Source of the DNA: Marinobacter sediminicola
Lineage (GTDB): Bacteria; Pseudomonadota; Gammaproteobacteria; Pseudomonadales; Oleiphilaceae
Direction: 5' to 3'
DNA length: 64,000 bases
Assembly (NCBI RefSeq): GCF_031157525.1
Contig: NZ_JAVIXR010000003.1
Span: forward strand, 124,001-188,000
Shown: in pieces, positions 54,329 to 62,345 of the stretch
Position numbering within the stretch: the first letter of the stretch is position 1
Layout: each line of letters starts with the position of its first letter
Translations under genes and position numbers: made by a program
Notes under the pieces: model-generated
What the model saw: the letters and a program-made list of their open reading frames with translations, nothing else
What the model was told of the DNA's origin: nothing
Database searches by the model: none

Positions 54329-55633
54329 TTACTTCAACACATCAGCCATAGACACCAGTGCCCGAGCAACCTCGGGCAGCTTTTTACCCTGATCCATGGC
54401 CAGCTTTCGCAAAACCCGATGAGCCTCATCGTTGTTGATTTTGCGGTGACGCATCAACAACAAGACCGCTTTTTCCTGAACCTTCCTCTCTTCCAGAGCG
54501 TCTTTGGCACTCTGCAAATCCTCGCTCATCTGTTGAAGCCGACGTGACTGCGCCTGCACCAGGTCAAAAATTGATCGTCCAGATTGTTGACCAATACCGC
54601 CGCTGTTCCAGGCTTCACCTGATTGGATCTGCCCACTGTTGTCTGGCTCACAGAGTACCAACATGGACGGCACAGAATTTTCTGGCTGCTCAAGTGCTGC
54701 AATCAGTACCTCATGATGTGCCAATGTGCTCCGTGCGTCTGCATAACGCTCGGCACAGCGACCATGAAAACTGTTTTCCACCGATTCTTCTACCTTTTTG
54801 AGCTCATCCATACGCTCGCTCATTAGCGCAAACCAGTGATCAGCAAGTTCTGGGTCCAGAGGTTTGTATCGGCCGATGGCGCATCCGAAACGCCGCAGGC
54901 GCTCCACTTCCTGTTCCCGCTCATGAGCAAGCAGGCTCTTTAGTAGCTGGCCGCTCTGCTCATCGGCAAACTCGACAAACACCTCAAAACACCGCCCCTG
55001 CGCTTCAACAAGGTGCGTCATGCGCCGGCTCAGTGCACTGTCAAAGCGTCCTGTGGAGAAACCGACGGAGCCTGCTGCGCGCTCTTGGCCACAGAACTCT
55101 TTACCCTTCATCAGATGCACCATAGCCACCAGCAAACGCGCAAGCGAGGGATCTACGGCAGTATCCGCCGCTTCGAAAACCATGGTAATCAGCCGCTGGA
55201 TAAGCGTACTGTAGGACTCGGTTGTCTCTGGCACCGACAGTGCCCGGGCTTTCACCCGCTCGCGCAGCGCTGTCAGGCTCTCCAGCCCATGAAGGGCGCT
55301 GGCAATATGAGCCAGCAAGTGGCTGCTGACAGGGTGTGTCGTCAACTCTTCATGGATCTCAGCCAGTGCCCGCTTGAAAACGATATACAAACACTCCGAT
55401 TCAGCGACCATGGTTTTTCTCTCCAGGCCAAACTTTTCACCACCCGATCCCAGAAAAATGGAGGACGCTCCGCGTTCCCGCTGCAGCCCGTGCACGAGAT
55501 TGCTGATGCTCTGTACCAGCCTCCCCATCTGCAAAAAATACTGGAGGTTCATAAGCTCGCACCGCCGCGATGCGATCAGGTACGCCTCAGCCGAGGGTTG
55601 GACAGGGTTGTATCGACGCTTGCTGATATCCAT
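54329..55633 (-). CDS. nasR: Nitrate-responsive antiterminator NasR (NIT-ANTAR)
   Basis: 434 residues from ATG 55633. The N-terminal NIT sensor includes LVHGLQRERGASSIFLGSGG, with the Arg-rich helix that binds nitrate or nitrite in this family, and ALSRRMTHLVEAQGRCFEVF. The C-terminal ANTAR domain, about the last 60 residues, reads ALEERKVQEKAVLLLMRHRK and NNDEAHRVLRKLAMDQGKKL. ANTAR proteins bind paired RNA hairpins and block termination. Both leaders at 50956-51002 and 55892-55947 carry such signals, so NasR probably controls nasFED and nasC-nirBD. Divergent from nasC. Confidence 0.88.
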   Translation of the reverse strand: MDISKRRYNPVQPSAEAYLIASRRCELMNLQYFLQMGRLVQSISNLVHGLQRERGASSIFLGSGGEKFGLERKTMVAESECLYIVFKRALAEIHEELTTHPVSSHLLAHIASALHGLESLTALRERVKARALSVPETTESYSTLIQRLITMVFEAADTAVDPSLARLLVAMVHLMKGKEFCGQERAAGSVGFSTGRFDSALSRRMTHLVEAQGRCFEVFVEFADEQSGQLLKSLLAHEREQEVERLRRFGCAIGRYKPLDPELADHWFALMSERMDELKKVEESVENSFHGRCAERYADARSTLAHHEVLIAALEQPENSVPSMLVLCEPDNSGQIQSGEAWNSGGIGQQSGRSIFDLVQAQSRRLQQMSEDLQSAKDALEERKVQEKAVLLLMRHRKINNDEAHRVLRKLAMDQGKKLPEVARALVSMADVLK

Positions 55634-55812
55634 TTCAAAACTCCGGGTGTAGTCACATTGCTGCATCGCTGGAAACCGGAGCAATTACCGCGCCAGCAAA
55701 AACGCATCAAAGTCGTGCAGCCTGCTCCTGCAAGGTGCAAAAAAGCCGGATACCCAAGCACCACACTTATCAAGAAAACATCAAAGCATTGATTTTAAAG
55801 GTTTTTGCAATT

Positions 55813-55828
55813 TGGCACGAACATCGCT
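55813..55828 (+). promoter_or_regulatory. Candidate sigma-54 promoter of nasC-nirB-nirD
   Basis: TGGCACGAACATCGCT has a complete TGGCACG -24 box and exact GG-N10-GC spacing. Transcription would start near 55839, 136 nt before the nasC ATG, giving a leader that contains a hairpin-terminator pair. The 341-bp gap between nasR and nasC holds no other obvious gene. Confidence 0.65.
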
Positions 55829-55853
55829 TTATACAATTCAAGGACGATTGTTA

Positions 55854-55947
55854 CGGCCAAGGATTCGGCCGAGCTTCCAGAAAACTATTGATGGCATTGG
55901 CGCCGGATCATCGATTCCCCGAGGGGACGAGATGCTCCGGCTTTTTT
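55854..55947 (+). promoter_or_regulatory. nasC leader attenuator: ANTAR-type hairpin overlapping an intrinsic terminator
   Basis: From 5' to 3': a possible first hairpin, CGGCC (55854-55858) with GGCCG (55867-55871) and an 8-nt loop. A second hairpin, TGGC (55892-55895), loop ATTGGC (55896-55901), GCCG (55902-55905), has the A1/G4 six-base loop. The terminator arms GCCGGA (55902-55907) and TCCGGC (55936-55941) enclose CATC/GATG and CCCC/GGGG pairs and precede T6. The second hairpin uses the terminator's 5' arm, so the structures compete, exactly as before nasF. Confidence 0.7.
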
Positions 55948-55974
55948 GGTTTTAAGCGCGGCATAGGTGCAAAG

Positions 55975-57207
55975 ATGATCCGGAAAATGGAACCGACATT
56001 GATCGTCTGTGGCCACGGAATGGTGGCTCAACGATTCCTTGAAGAGTTGGTGAGCAAAGCCTCAATCCCCTATCGGAATATCATTGTGTTCAACGGCGAA
56101 ACCTATGCGGCATACAACCGTGTTCAGCTTTCTGCCCTGCTCAGCGGAGACACCCAAGAGGATAGCCTGCCCTTGAAGCCAGACGCCTGGTTTGCCCATC
56201 ACGGCATTCAGGTTCATCACGGTGAAGCAGTCGAGGCTATCGCTCCGGATGAGCACACGGTGACGACAAGCTCAGGCCGTGTTTACAGCTATAGCACACT
56301 GGTTATTGCAACCGGAGCCAGCCCCGCCCGCCTGGGTATTCCCGGCGAAGAACTGAGCGGTGTTATGAATTTTCGCGACCTTAACCACACTCGCACCCTG
56401 ATTGAGCTTAGCAAAAGCCGGAAGCGGGCCATCGTGGTTGGCGGCGGATTTCTCGGGCTTGAGGCTGCCGAAGGTCTGCTGCGCCGGGGCATGGATGTCA
56501 CCGTTTTGCACCGAAGCCGTCATCTCCTGAACCGGCAGCTGGACCCTGACAGTGGCAAGCTTCTGTCTGATGCCCTGACCGAACGCGGCATGCATATTCT
56601 GACGTCCACATCCCCCTCCCGGATACTGGGGCAAGAACGTGTTCGTGCCATTCAACTGCACGACCAGACTCTTATCAGCACGGATCTCGTTGTCATCGCT
56701 ACCGGCATCAAGCCCAACCGTGAACTGGCACAAAACGCCGGGCTGGCCTGCGGGCGGGGCATACAGGTCAATGCTCAGCTACAAACCAGCGCTGCAGACA
56801 TTTTCGCCATTGGCGAGTGCTGCGAGTTCAACGGCGAAACCTATGGGCTTGTGGAGCCGGGTTACCAGCACGCAAAAACCTTGGCATGCGTACTGGCAGG
56901 AACAACCAGAAGCGCGACATACCAGCCTTCTGAAATCGCCACCAGGCTCAAGATCGGCGGCATACCTGTTTTTTCCTGTTGCAAGCAGGCACCCGATGAG
57001 CATACCGAATCCCTGATCTGGCAAGACATTACAACCGGCGGATACAACCACCTGCTGGTTCGCGATAACCGGCTGGTTGGCGCCATTCTGATGGGCAACA
57101 CAAGCCAAGGCCCGTGGTACCAGGAGCTGATTAACGACAACACCGACATTCAACCATTCCGGGCCCAGTTGCCCTTTGGCAAACCCTATTGCGAAGCAGC
57201 AGCCTGA
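55975..57207 (+). CDS. nasC: NAD(P)H:FAD electron-transfer subunit of assimilatory nitrate reductase (NasC-like)
   Basis: 410 residues from ATG 55975 (ribosome site AGGTG); ATG 55987 is an alternative. A pyridine nucleotide-disulfide oxidoreductase: the FAD motif is VCGHGMVAQRFLEELV, with GETYAAYNRVQLSALLSGD, the NAD(P) motif RAIVVGGGFLGLEAAEGLLR, and ADIFAIGECCEFNGETYGLV. It resembles the N-terminal part of NirB. Klebsiella NasC ends in a BFD [2Fe-2S] domain; here that domain is absent and instead lies at the end of NasA. Starts the nasC-nirB-nirD run, 28 bp before nirB. Confidence 0.85.
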   Translation: MIRKMEPTLIVCGHGMVAQRFLEELVSKASIPYRNIIVFNGETYAAYNRVQLSALLSGDTQEDSLPLKPDAWFAHHGIQVHHGEAVEAIAPDEHTVTTSSGRVYSYSTLVIATGASPARLGIPGEELSGVMNFRDLNHTRTLIELSKSRKRAIVVGGGFLGLEAAEGLLRRGMDVTVLHRSRHLLNRQLDPDSGKLLSDALTERGMHILTSTSPSRILGQERVRAIQLHDQTLISTDLVVIATGIKPNRELAQNAGLACGRGIQVNAQLQTSAADIFAIGECCEFNGETYGLVEPGYQHAKTLACVLAGTTRSATYQPSEIATRLKIGGIPVFSCCKQAPDEHTESLIWQDITTGGYNHLLVRDNRLVGAILMGNTSQGPWYQELINDNTDIQPFRAQLPFGKPYCEAAA

Positions 57208-57235
57208 AGCGCTGCCCATGAGAGAGGAAAGAACC

Positions 57236-59743
57236 ATGAGCAAGAAAACCCTGATCGTGATTGGCAACGGCATGGTTGGCCATCACTTTCTCGAGCAATT
57301 TGTCGCCAGCTCTGCGGCCCCGGACTATGACATTCTGGCTTTCGGCGAAGAGAAGCAGTTGGCCTACGACCGGGTTCACCTGTCTGAGTACTTCGCAGGC
57401 TCTACCCATGCAGATCTCGCCATGGGCACGGAAGACTGGTACACCGAGCAAGGCATTGAGTTGCATTTAAACGAGCCAGTCACCGCCCTGAACCGGGATC
57501 AGCGTACCTTGATCACACCGAAAGGCGAATACCACTATGACGAACTGGTGCTGGCGACCGGCTCCTTCCCGTTCGTGCCGCCGATTGAAGGCCGCGAGCA
57601 CCCCCACTGTTTTGTATACCGAACCCTGGACGATCTCGATGCCATTCGCGCCAGCGCCAAAGAGGGCAAATCCGGCGTCGTAGTAGGCGGTGGCCTGCTT
57701 GGTCTGGAGGCCGCCAATGCGCTAAGAAGTCTCGGCCTGCAGGCCCATGTGGTGGAATTCGCCCCCCGCTTGATGCCGGTGCAGCTGGATGCCGACGGCG
57801 GTGCGCTGTTGCGCCACAAAATTGAAGAGCTGGGTGTTCAGGTTCACACCGAGAAAGCCACCACCGCCATCGTTGCGGGCGAGAACGCGCGGCTGCGCAT
57901 GAACTTCAGCGATGACAGCCATCTGGAAACCGATCTGATCGTATTTTCCGCCGGTATTCGTCCGCAAGACGCACTCGCGCGAGCCAGTGGCCTGAACGTG
58001 GGCGAACGCGGCGGCATCGTCGTAAACGACCAGTGCACCACCTCCGATCCGCATATCCATGCCATTGGCGAGTGCGCGCTCTGGGACCAGAGGATTTTCG
58101 GTTTGGTCGCGCCCGGCTATACCATGGCCCGCACCTTGGCATCGGTGCTGAACAGCCACTCTGACGCTGCCTTTACCGGTGCCGATATGAGCACCAAGCT
58201 GAAACTGCTGGGCGTGGATGTTGGCTCCATCGGTGATGCCCACGGCCAGACGCCCGGCGCCCGCAATATACGCTTTAACGACGAGCAAACAGGCCACTAC
58301 CGCCGCATGGTTGTCAGCGAAGACGGTAAAACACTGCTGGGTGCCATTCTGGTAGGCGATAACAGCTACTACGATACTCTGCTGCAGTACGCACTGAACG
58401 GCATAGCGCTACCCGACAATCCGGAAGCCCTGATCCTGCCGGAGAGCCAGGGCGGTGCGCCGGCGCTGGGCCCCGACGCGCTTCCGGAAACCGCTTCCAT
58501 CTGTTCCTGCCACAACGTCACCAAGGGCGACATTTGCTGTGCCATTGATGCGGGTAGCAGCGATCTTGCCGGCGTCAAAGCCGACACCAAGGCCAGTACC
58601 GGTTGCGGGGGCTGTACCGCATTGCTCAAGAGCGTCGTAGACAACGAGCTGGAAAAACGCGGCGTGGCAGTCAGCAAGGACCTGTGTGAGCACTTCCCCT
58701 ACAGCCGACAAGACCTGTTCCATCTGGTGAAGGTGAATGGCATCCGCAGCTTTCGCACCCTGATCAGCCAGCACGGAAAGGGCCATGGCTGTGACATCTG
58801 CAAGCCGGTTGTCGGCTCCATTCTGGCCACCTGCTGGAATGAGCATATTCTGGCCACCGATCACGTGCCCTTGCAGGATACCAACGATACCTTCATGGCC
58901 AACATGCAGAAAAACGGTACCTATTCCATTGTGCCGCGCATTCCTGGCGGGGAGATCACACCCGATAAGCTGATCGTGCTGGGCGAGGTGGCCAAAGAGT
59001 ACGACCTGTATACCAAGATCACTGGCGGCCAGCGGGTTGACCTGTTCGGCGCCACACTCAGTGAGTTGCCGGTGATCTGGGAGAGGCTCATTGCAGCTGG
59101 CTTCGAGACTGGCCACGCCTACGGCAAGTCCCTGCGCACGGTGAAGTCCTGCGTTGGCAGCACCTGGTGCCGCTATGGGGTGCAGGACAGTGTCGGCATG
59201 GCCATTCTTCTGGAGAATCGCTACAAGGGCCTGCGGGCGCCGCACAAGGTGAAGATGGCGGTGTCTGGCTGCACCCGCGAGTGTGCCGAGGCGCAGAGTA
59301 AGGATTTCGGGGTGATCGCCACCGAGAACGGCTGGAATCTCTATGTTTGCGGTAATGGCGGCATGCGTCCGCGGCATGCTGATTTGTTTGCCACCGATCT
59401 GTCTGATGAGGCGCTGATCCGCACCATTGACCGGGTGGTGATGTTTTATGTGCGCACGGCCGACCGGCTGCAACGCACGAGTGTCTGGATGGAGAACCTG
59501 GAGGGCGGTCTGGAGTATCTGAAGCATGTGGTTCTTGAGGACAGTCTGGGCATCTGTGCTGAGCTCGAAGAGCATATGAACGGCATTGTAGATACCTATC
59601 AGTGTGAGTGGAAAACGGCTGTGGAGGATCCCGGGAAGCGTAAGCGGTTTCGGGAGTTTGTGAACTTGCCAGAGCAGAGGGATCCGGTGCAGCAGTGGAC
59701 TACTGAGCGGGGGCAGAGGCGGCCTGTTTTGGAGTCTGTGTAG
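57236..59743 (+). CDS. nirB: NAD(P)H nitrite reductase large subunit NirB
   Basis: 835 residues from ATG 57236 (ribosome site AGAGG). Reduces nitrite to ammonium in the cytoplasm. FAD/NAD motifs VIGNGMVGHHFLEQFV and GVVVGGGLLGLEAANALRSL start the protein. A BFD [2Fe-2S] region follows (ICSCHNVTKGDICCAIDAGS, STGCGGCTALLK). The siroheme and [4Fe-4S] site is near the C-terminus: KSCVGSTWCRYGVQDSVG and VKMAVSGCTRECAEAQSKDF. Follows nasC; its product is fed by NasA-derived nitrite. The next gene, nirD, is 173 bp away, separated by a palindromic element. Confidence 0.95.
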   Translation: MSKKTLIVIGNGMVGHHFLEQFVASSAAPDYDILAFGEEKQLAYDRVHLSEYFAGSTHADLAMGTEDWYTEQGIELHLNEPVTALNRDQRTLITPKGEYHYDELVLATGSFPFVPPIEGREHPHCFVYRTLDDLDAIRASAKEGKSGVVVGGGLLGLEAANALRSLGLQAHVVEFAPRLMPVQLDADGGALLRHKIEELGVQVHTEKATTAIVAGENARLRMNFSDDSHLETDLIVFSAGIRPQDALARASGLNVGERGGIVVNDQCTTSDPHIHAIGECALWDQRIFGLVAPGYTMARTLASVLNSHSDAAFTGADMSTKLKLLGVDVGSIGDAHGQTPGARNIRFNDEQTGHYRRMVVSEDGKTLLGAILVGDNSYYDTLLQYALNGIALPDNPEALILPESQGGAPALGPDALPETASICSCHNVTKGDICCAIDAGSSDLAGVKADTKASTGCGGCTALLKSVVDNELEKRGVAVSKDLCEHFPYSRQDLFHLVKVNGIRSFRTLISQHGKGHGCDICKPVVGSILATCWNEHILATDHVPLQDTNDTFMANMQKNGTYSIVPRIPGGEITPDKLIVLGEVAKEYDLYTKITGGQRVDLFGATLSELPVIWERLIAAGFETGHAYGKSLRTVKSCVGSTWCRYGVQDSVGMAILLENRYKGLRAPHKVKMAVSGCTRECAEAQSKDFGVIATENGWNLYVCGNGGMRPRHADLFATDLSDEALIRTIDRVVMFYVRTADRLQRTSVWMENLEGGLEYLKHVVLEDSLGICAELEEHMNGIVDTYQCEWKTAVEDPGKRKRFREFVNLPEQRDPVQQWTTERGQRRPVLESV

Positions 59744-59776
59744 CCTGTTTGTTTTGGTGGGGGCGCGCGGCGGCAC

Positions 59777-59850
59777 GGGGGATGCTTTTCCTCTGGGAAA
59801 AATAACTCGCTGCGCTCAGACATCTTTTTCCCGGCGGAAAAGCATCCCCC
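59777..59850. repeat. Dispersed palindromic element, copy 1 (between nirB and nirD)
   Basis: A perfect 15-bp inverted repeat, GGGGGATGCTTTTCC (59777-59791) with GGAAAAGCATCCCCC (59836-59850), flanks a 44-nt centre. The centre contains a second, nested pair, GGGAAAAA (59795-59802) with TTTTTCCC (59825-59832). The 45-nt segment 59794-59838 differs from copy 2 (62240-62284) at only two positions, while the outer arms are unrelated. It fills the 173-bp nirB-nirD gap inside an operon. Confidence 0.9.
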
Positions 59851-59916
59851 ATACCACCACGCTCACCAAACTGGCTAATACCGTAAACCTGAAAACGAAA
59901 TTTAAGGAGAATACAG

Positions 59917-60285
59917 ATGAGAACTCGTACTTGTTGGAACTCGGTTTGTACTGTTGATGATCTGGTGCCGGAATCCGGTATTGCGGTCTGGACGGTAGAC
60001 GGGCCGGTGGCGGTGTTTTATCTGCCGCATCGGTTGCCGGCGCTCTTTGCCATCAGCCATGCAGATCCATTCAGTGGCGCTAATGTTCTGGCGCGAGGTA
60101 TCACGGGGGATCTTGGGGGTGAGCCAATCGTCGCATCGCCTTTGTACAAACAACACTTTAATCTGAAAACCGGTGCCTGTTTGGAGGATGAGTCGGTTAG
60201 GGTCAAAACCTACTCGGTGCTTCTTGATGGAAATCGGATCCTTTTGGAAACAAGGGAAACACATCAGGAGGCTGTGGCAGCCTAA
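59917..60285 (+). CDS. nirD: Nitrite reductase small subunit NirD
   Basis: 122 residues of the Rieske-like NirD family: TCWNSVCTVDDLVPESGIAV and AVFYLPHRLPALFAISHADP, then SPLYKQHFNLKTGACLED. As in NirD proteins the Rieske Cys/His ligands are missing, so it is a structural partner of NirB. Start ATG 59917 after AAGGAG. Separated from nirB by the palindromic repeat, which may lower its expression relative to nirB. Confidence 0.92.
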   Translation: MRTRTCWNSVCTVDDLVPESGIAVWTVDGPVAVFYLPHRLPALFAISHADPFSGANVLARGITGDLGGEPIVASPLYKQHFNLKTGACLEDESVRVKTYSVLLDGNRILLETRETHQEAVAA

Positions 60286-60350
60286 CCTTGAATCACTCGC
60301 GGGCAACCTGATGTAAGATCAGTCAAACAATCATAAAAAGGATCCTGCCC

Positions 60351-61733
60351 GTGAAGCCTCTCAGCCCTACAGACCAGCTTTTTCTCTGGCTGGAAAAGCG
60401 CCAGCAACCCATGCATGTGGGCGGGCTGCAGATTTTTTCGTTTCCGGAGGATGCGCCTGACGATTATGTCGCAAGGCTTGCTGAGCAACTTCGAAAAGAC
60501 ACGCAAGTAACAGCGCCTTTCAACCTGCGACTGGACAGCCGCTTGGCACAACCTGTGTGGGTCCAGGATGATCATCTGGATCTGGAGCACCATTTTCGCT
60601 TTGTCGCCTTGCCTACTCCCGGCCGTATCCGTGAGCTGCTTGCGTTTATCTCTGCCGAACACTCCCACCTGATGGACCGGGAGCGGCCTTTGTGGGAGTT
60701 CCATCTTATTGAGGGGCTTGGCGACAGGCAGTTTGCCGTTTACATAAAGGTACACCATTCCTTGGTGGACGGTATTTCCGCCATGAGAATGACTCAAAAA
60801 ATGCTGTCGACGGATCCCTCCAAGCGCAACATGCCGCCCGTTTGGGACATGGTTGTACGACAAGGGCAGAGCGGGGACAGAAGCAGCCCCTCTCTCTGGC
60901 AGAGTATCAGCCATTTACTGGGGGAGTCGGGGAAGCAGCTTGGAACTGTGCCAGCCGTCGCTCGGGAATTACTGCGCTCGGTGAATAAAGCCCGCAAAGA
61001 TCCACTCTACAATTCCATGTTCCATGCGCCACGCAGCATTTTGAATCGAAAAATTACCGGCTCCCGTCGATTCGCGGCGCAATCCTATTGCCTCAAGCGC
61101 ATCAAGGCCGTTTGTCATGGGTACGACGCCACTGTGAACGATGTGGTCACCGCCATGTGCGCCAGTGCGTTACGTACCTATTTGATGAACCTGGATGCGC
61201 TGCCAGAAAAGCCATTGATTGCAATGGTTCCGGTGTCTTTGCGCAAGTACCAGAAGTCAGGGGAGGATCAAGCGGAGGGCAATCACGTGGGCGTTATTCT
61301 GGCCAATCTGCACACGGATGAAAGCCACGCAGGTGAGCGGCTCAGGAAGATTCACCAAGGCATGCAGGAAGCAAAGGAACGTTACGCCCACATGTCGCCT
61401 GAAGAGATTCTCAACTACACCGCTCTTACCTTGGCGCCGGCGTGCTTTCACCTTCTTACCGGGATGGCTCCGAAGTGGCAAACGTTCAATGTGGTGATTT
61501 CAAACGTACCCGGGCCAAAAGAAACCTCTTACTGGAACGGTGCCAAGCTGGAAGGCATGTATCCGGTGTCGATTGCCATGGATCGCATGGCATTAAACAT
61601 GACGCTGACCAGCTATAACGACCAGATCGAGTTTGGTCTGATCGGGTGTCGCCGCACCCTACCGAGCCTCCAGCGGATGCTGGACTATCTGGAGGACGGT
61701 TTGGTGGAGTTGGAGCAGGATATGGCTAGCTGA
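60351..61733 (+). CDS. Wax ester synthase/diacylglycerol acyltransferase (WS/DGAT)
   Basis: 460 residues. Esterifies fatty alcohols (or diacylglycerol) with acyl-CoA to make storage wax esters. The catalytic HHxxxDG motif is KVHHSLVDGISAM (His135, His136, Asp140). The N-terminus, TDQLFLWLEKRQQPMHVGGL, and the C-terminus, DQIEFGLIGCRRTLPSLQRM, read as in Marinobacter WS enzymes, as does NVVISNVPGP. GTG start at 60351 after AAAAAGGATC. It overlaps the convergent TM2 gene by 8 bp. The nearest regulatory gene is the AraC protein at 62346-63452. Confidence 0.95.
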   Translation: MKPLSPTDQLFLWLEKRQQPMHVGGLQIFSFPEDAPDDYVARLAEQLRKDTQVTAPFNLRLDSRLAQPVWVQDDHLDLEHHFRFVALPTPGRIRELLAFISAEHSHLMDRERPLWEFHLIEGLGDRQFAVYIKVHHSLVDGISAMRMTQKMLSTDPSKRNMPPVWDMVVRQGQSGDRSSPSLWQSISHLLGESGKQLGTVPAVARELLRSVNKARKDPLYNSMFHAPRSILNRKITGSRRFAAQSYCLKRIKAVCHGYDATVNDVVTAMCASALRTYLMNLDALPEKPLIAMVPVSLRKYQKSGEDQAEGNHVGVILANLHTDESHAGERLRKIHQGMQEAKERYAHMSPEEILNYTALTLAPACFHLLTGMAPKWQTFNVVISNVPGPKETSYWNGAKLEGMYPVSIAMDRMALNMTLTSYNDQIEFGLIGCRRTLPSLQRMLDYLEDGLVELEQDMAS

Positions 61734-62133
61734 ACTTCACTTCGCGGTTCCGCTCTGAAATCTGGTCATTCAAGGTCCAGAAGTCGTAGAGAATACCAAT
61801 CAGGAACAGGCCGCCGGTCAGCAGGTAGATGATGCCTGTGATCCATTTGCCCATGTACATTCGGTGCAGGCCAAATACGCCGGTGAAGGTGAGTAGCAGC
61901 CAGCCGATGTTGTAGTCGACTTCGCCTTCTCTAAACCTGCTGTCTGCCTGTTCGTCCATGGAGGGGATCAGGAAGAAGTCGATTATCCAGCCGATCAGAA
62001 AGAATCCGAACGTAAAGAACCAGATTGTTCCGGTGATGGGTTTGCCGTAATAAAAGCGGTGTGCGCCCAGAAATCCGAAGATCCAGAGTAGGTATCCAAA
62101 CAGTTTGCTGTGTGTATCTGGGCGGTTGAGCAT
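61726..62133 (-). CDS. Tandem TM2-domain membrane protein
   Basis: 135 residues with two TM2 units in a row: GYLLWIFGFLGAHRFYYGKP followed by FFTFGFFLIGWIIDFFLIP, and WLLLTFTGVFGLHRMYMGKW followed by LLTGGLFLIGILYDFWTL. Each unit is two helices with the conserved G-x2-G-x-H-R-F/M-Y-x-G-K pattern. The function of bacterial TM2 proteins is unknown. It overlaps the wax ester synthase gene end by 8 bp, and copy 2 of the palindromic element lies just upstream of its start. Confidence 0.88.
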   Translation of the reverse strand: MLNRPDTHSKLFGYLLWIFGFLGAHRFYYGKPITGTIWFFTFGFFLIGWIIDFFLIPSMDEQADSRFREGEVDYNIGWLLLTFTGVFGLHRMYMGKWITGIIYLLTGGLFLIGILYDFWTLNDQISERNREVKFS

Positions 62134-62216
62134 TATGGCTCCGGTGTCGGTTATCGGTAGCTTTTATATGGGGCTTGGAGGTTGATTCTACAAGGTCTTT
62201 GGTTTCGGTGCCGGGC

Positions 62217-62303
62217 CGGAGGGTGGCGCATATTCTCCTTGGGAAAAATAACTCGCTTCGCTCAGACATCTTTTTCCTGGCGGATAATATGCGCCACCCT
62301 CCG
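62217..62303. repeat. Dispersed palindromic element, copy 2
   Basis: A perfect 18-bp inverted repeat, CGGAGGGTGGCGCATATT (62217-62234) with its complement at 62286-62303, flanks a centre with a nested GGGAAAAA/TTTTTCC pair (62241-62248 and 62271-62277). Positions 62240-62284 match copy 1 at 43 of 45 bases. The outer arms differ completely from copy 1 but are fully self-complementary. It occupies the gap between the AraC gene stop and the TM2 gene start. Confidence 0.9.
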
Positions 62304-62345
62304 TCCTTCGACTCTTGCGATACCTCCAAATACTTTAGACGTTGG

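Noticed and set aside
58409..59776. 455-codon minus-strand frame antisense to nirB
   Set aside because: Fully inside nirB, which has strong family motifs; the antisense frame has no recognisable domain and arises from high GC at codon position 3.
59599..59823. Minus-strand frame beginning MSERSELFFPEEK
   Set aside because: It is the translation of the palindromic-element core, and the same words (MSERSELFFP) appear at 62271 inside the second copy in a different frame context. It has no ribosome site and lies over the nirB 3' end.
61931..62329. 132-codon minus-strand frame across the second element and the TM2 gene start
   Set aside because: Runs through the element and overlaps the real TM2 gene in another frame; contains the same core-derived MSERSELFFP.
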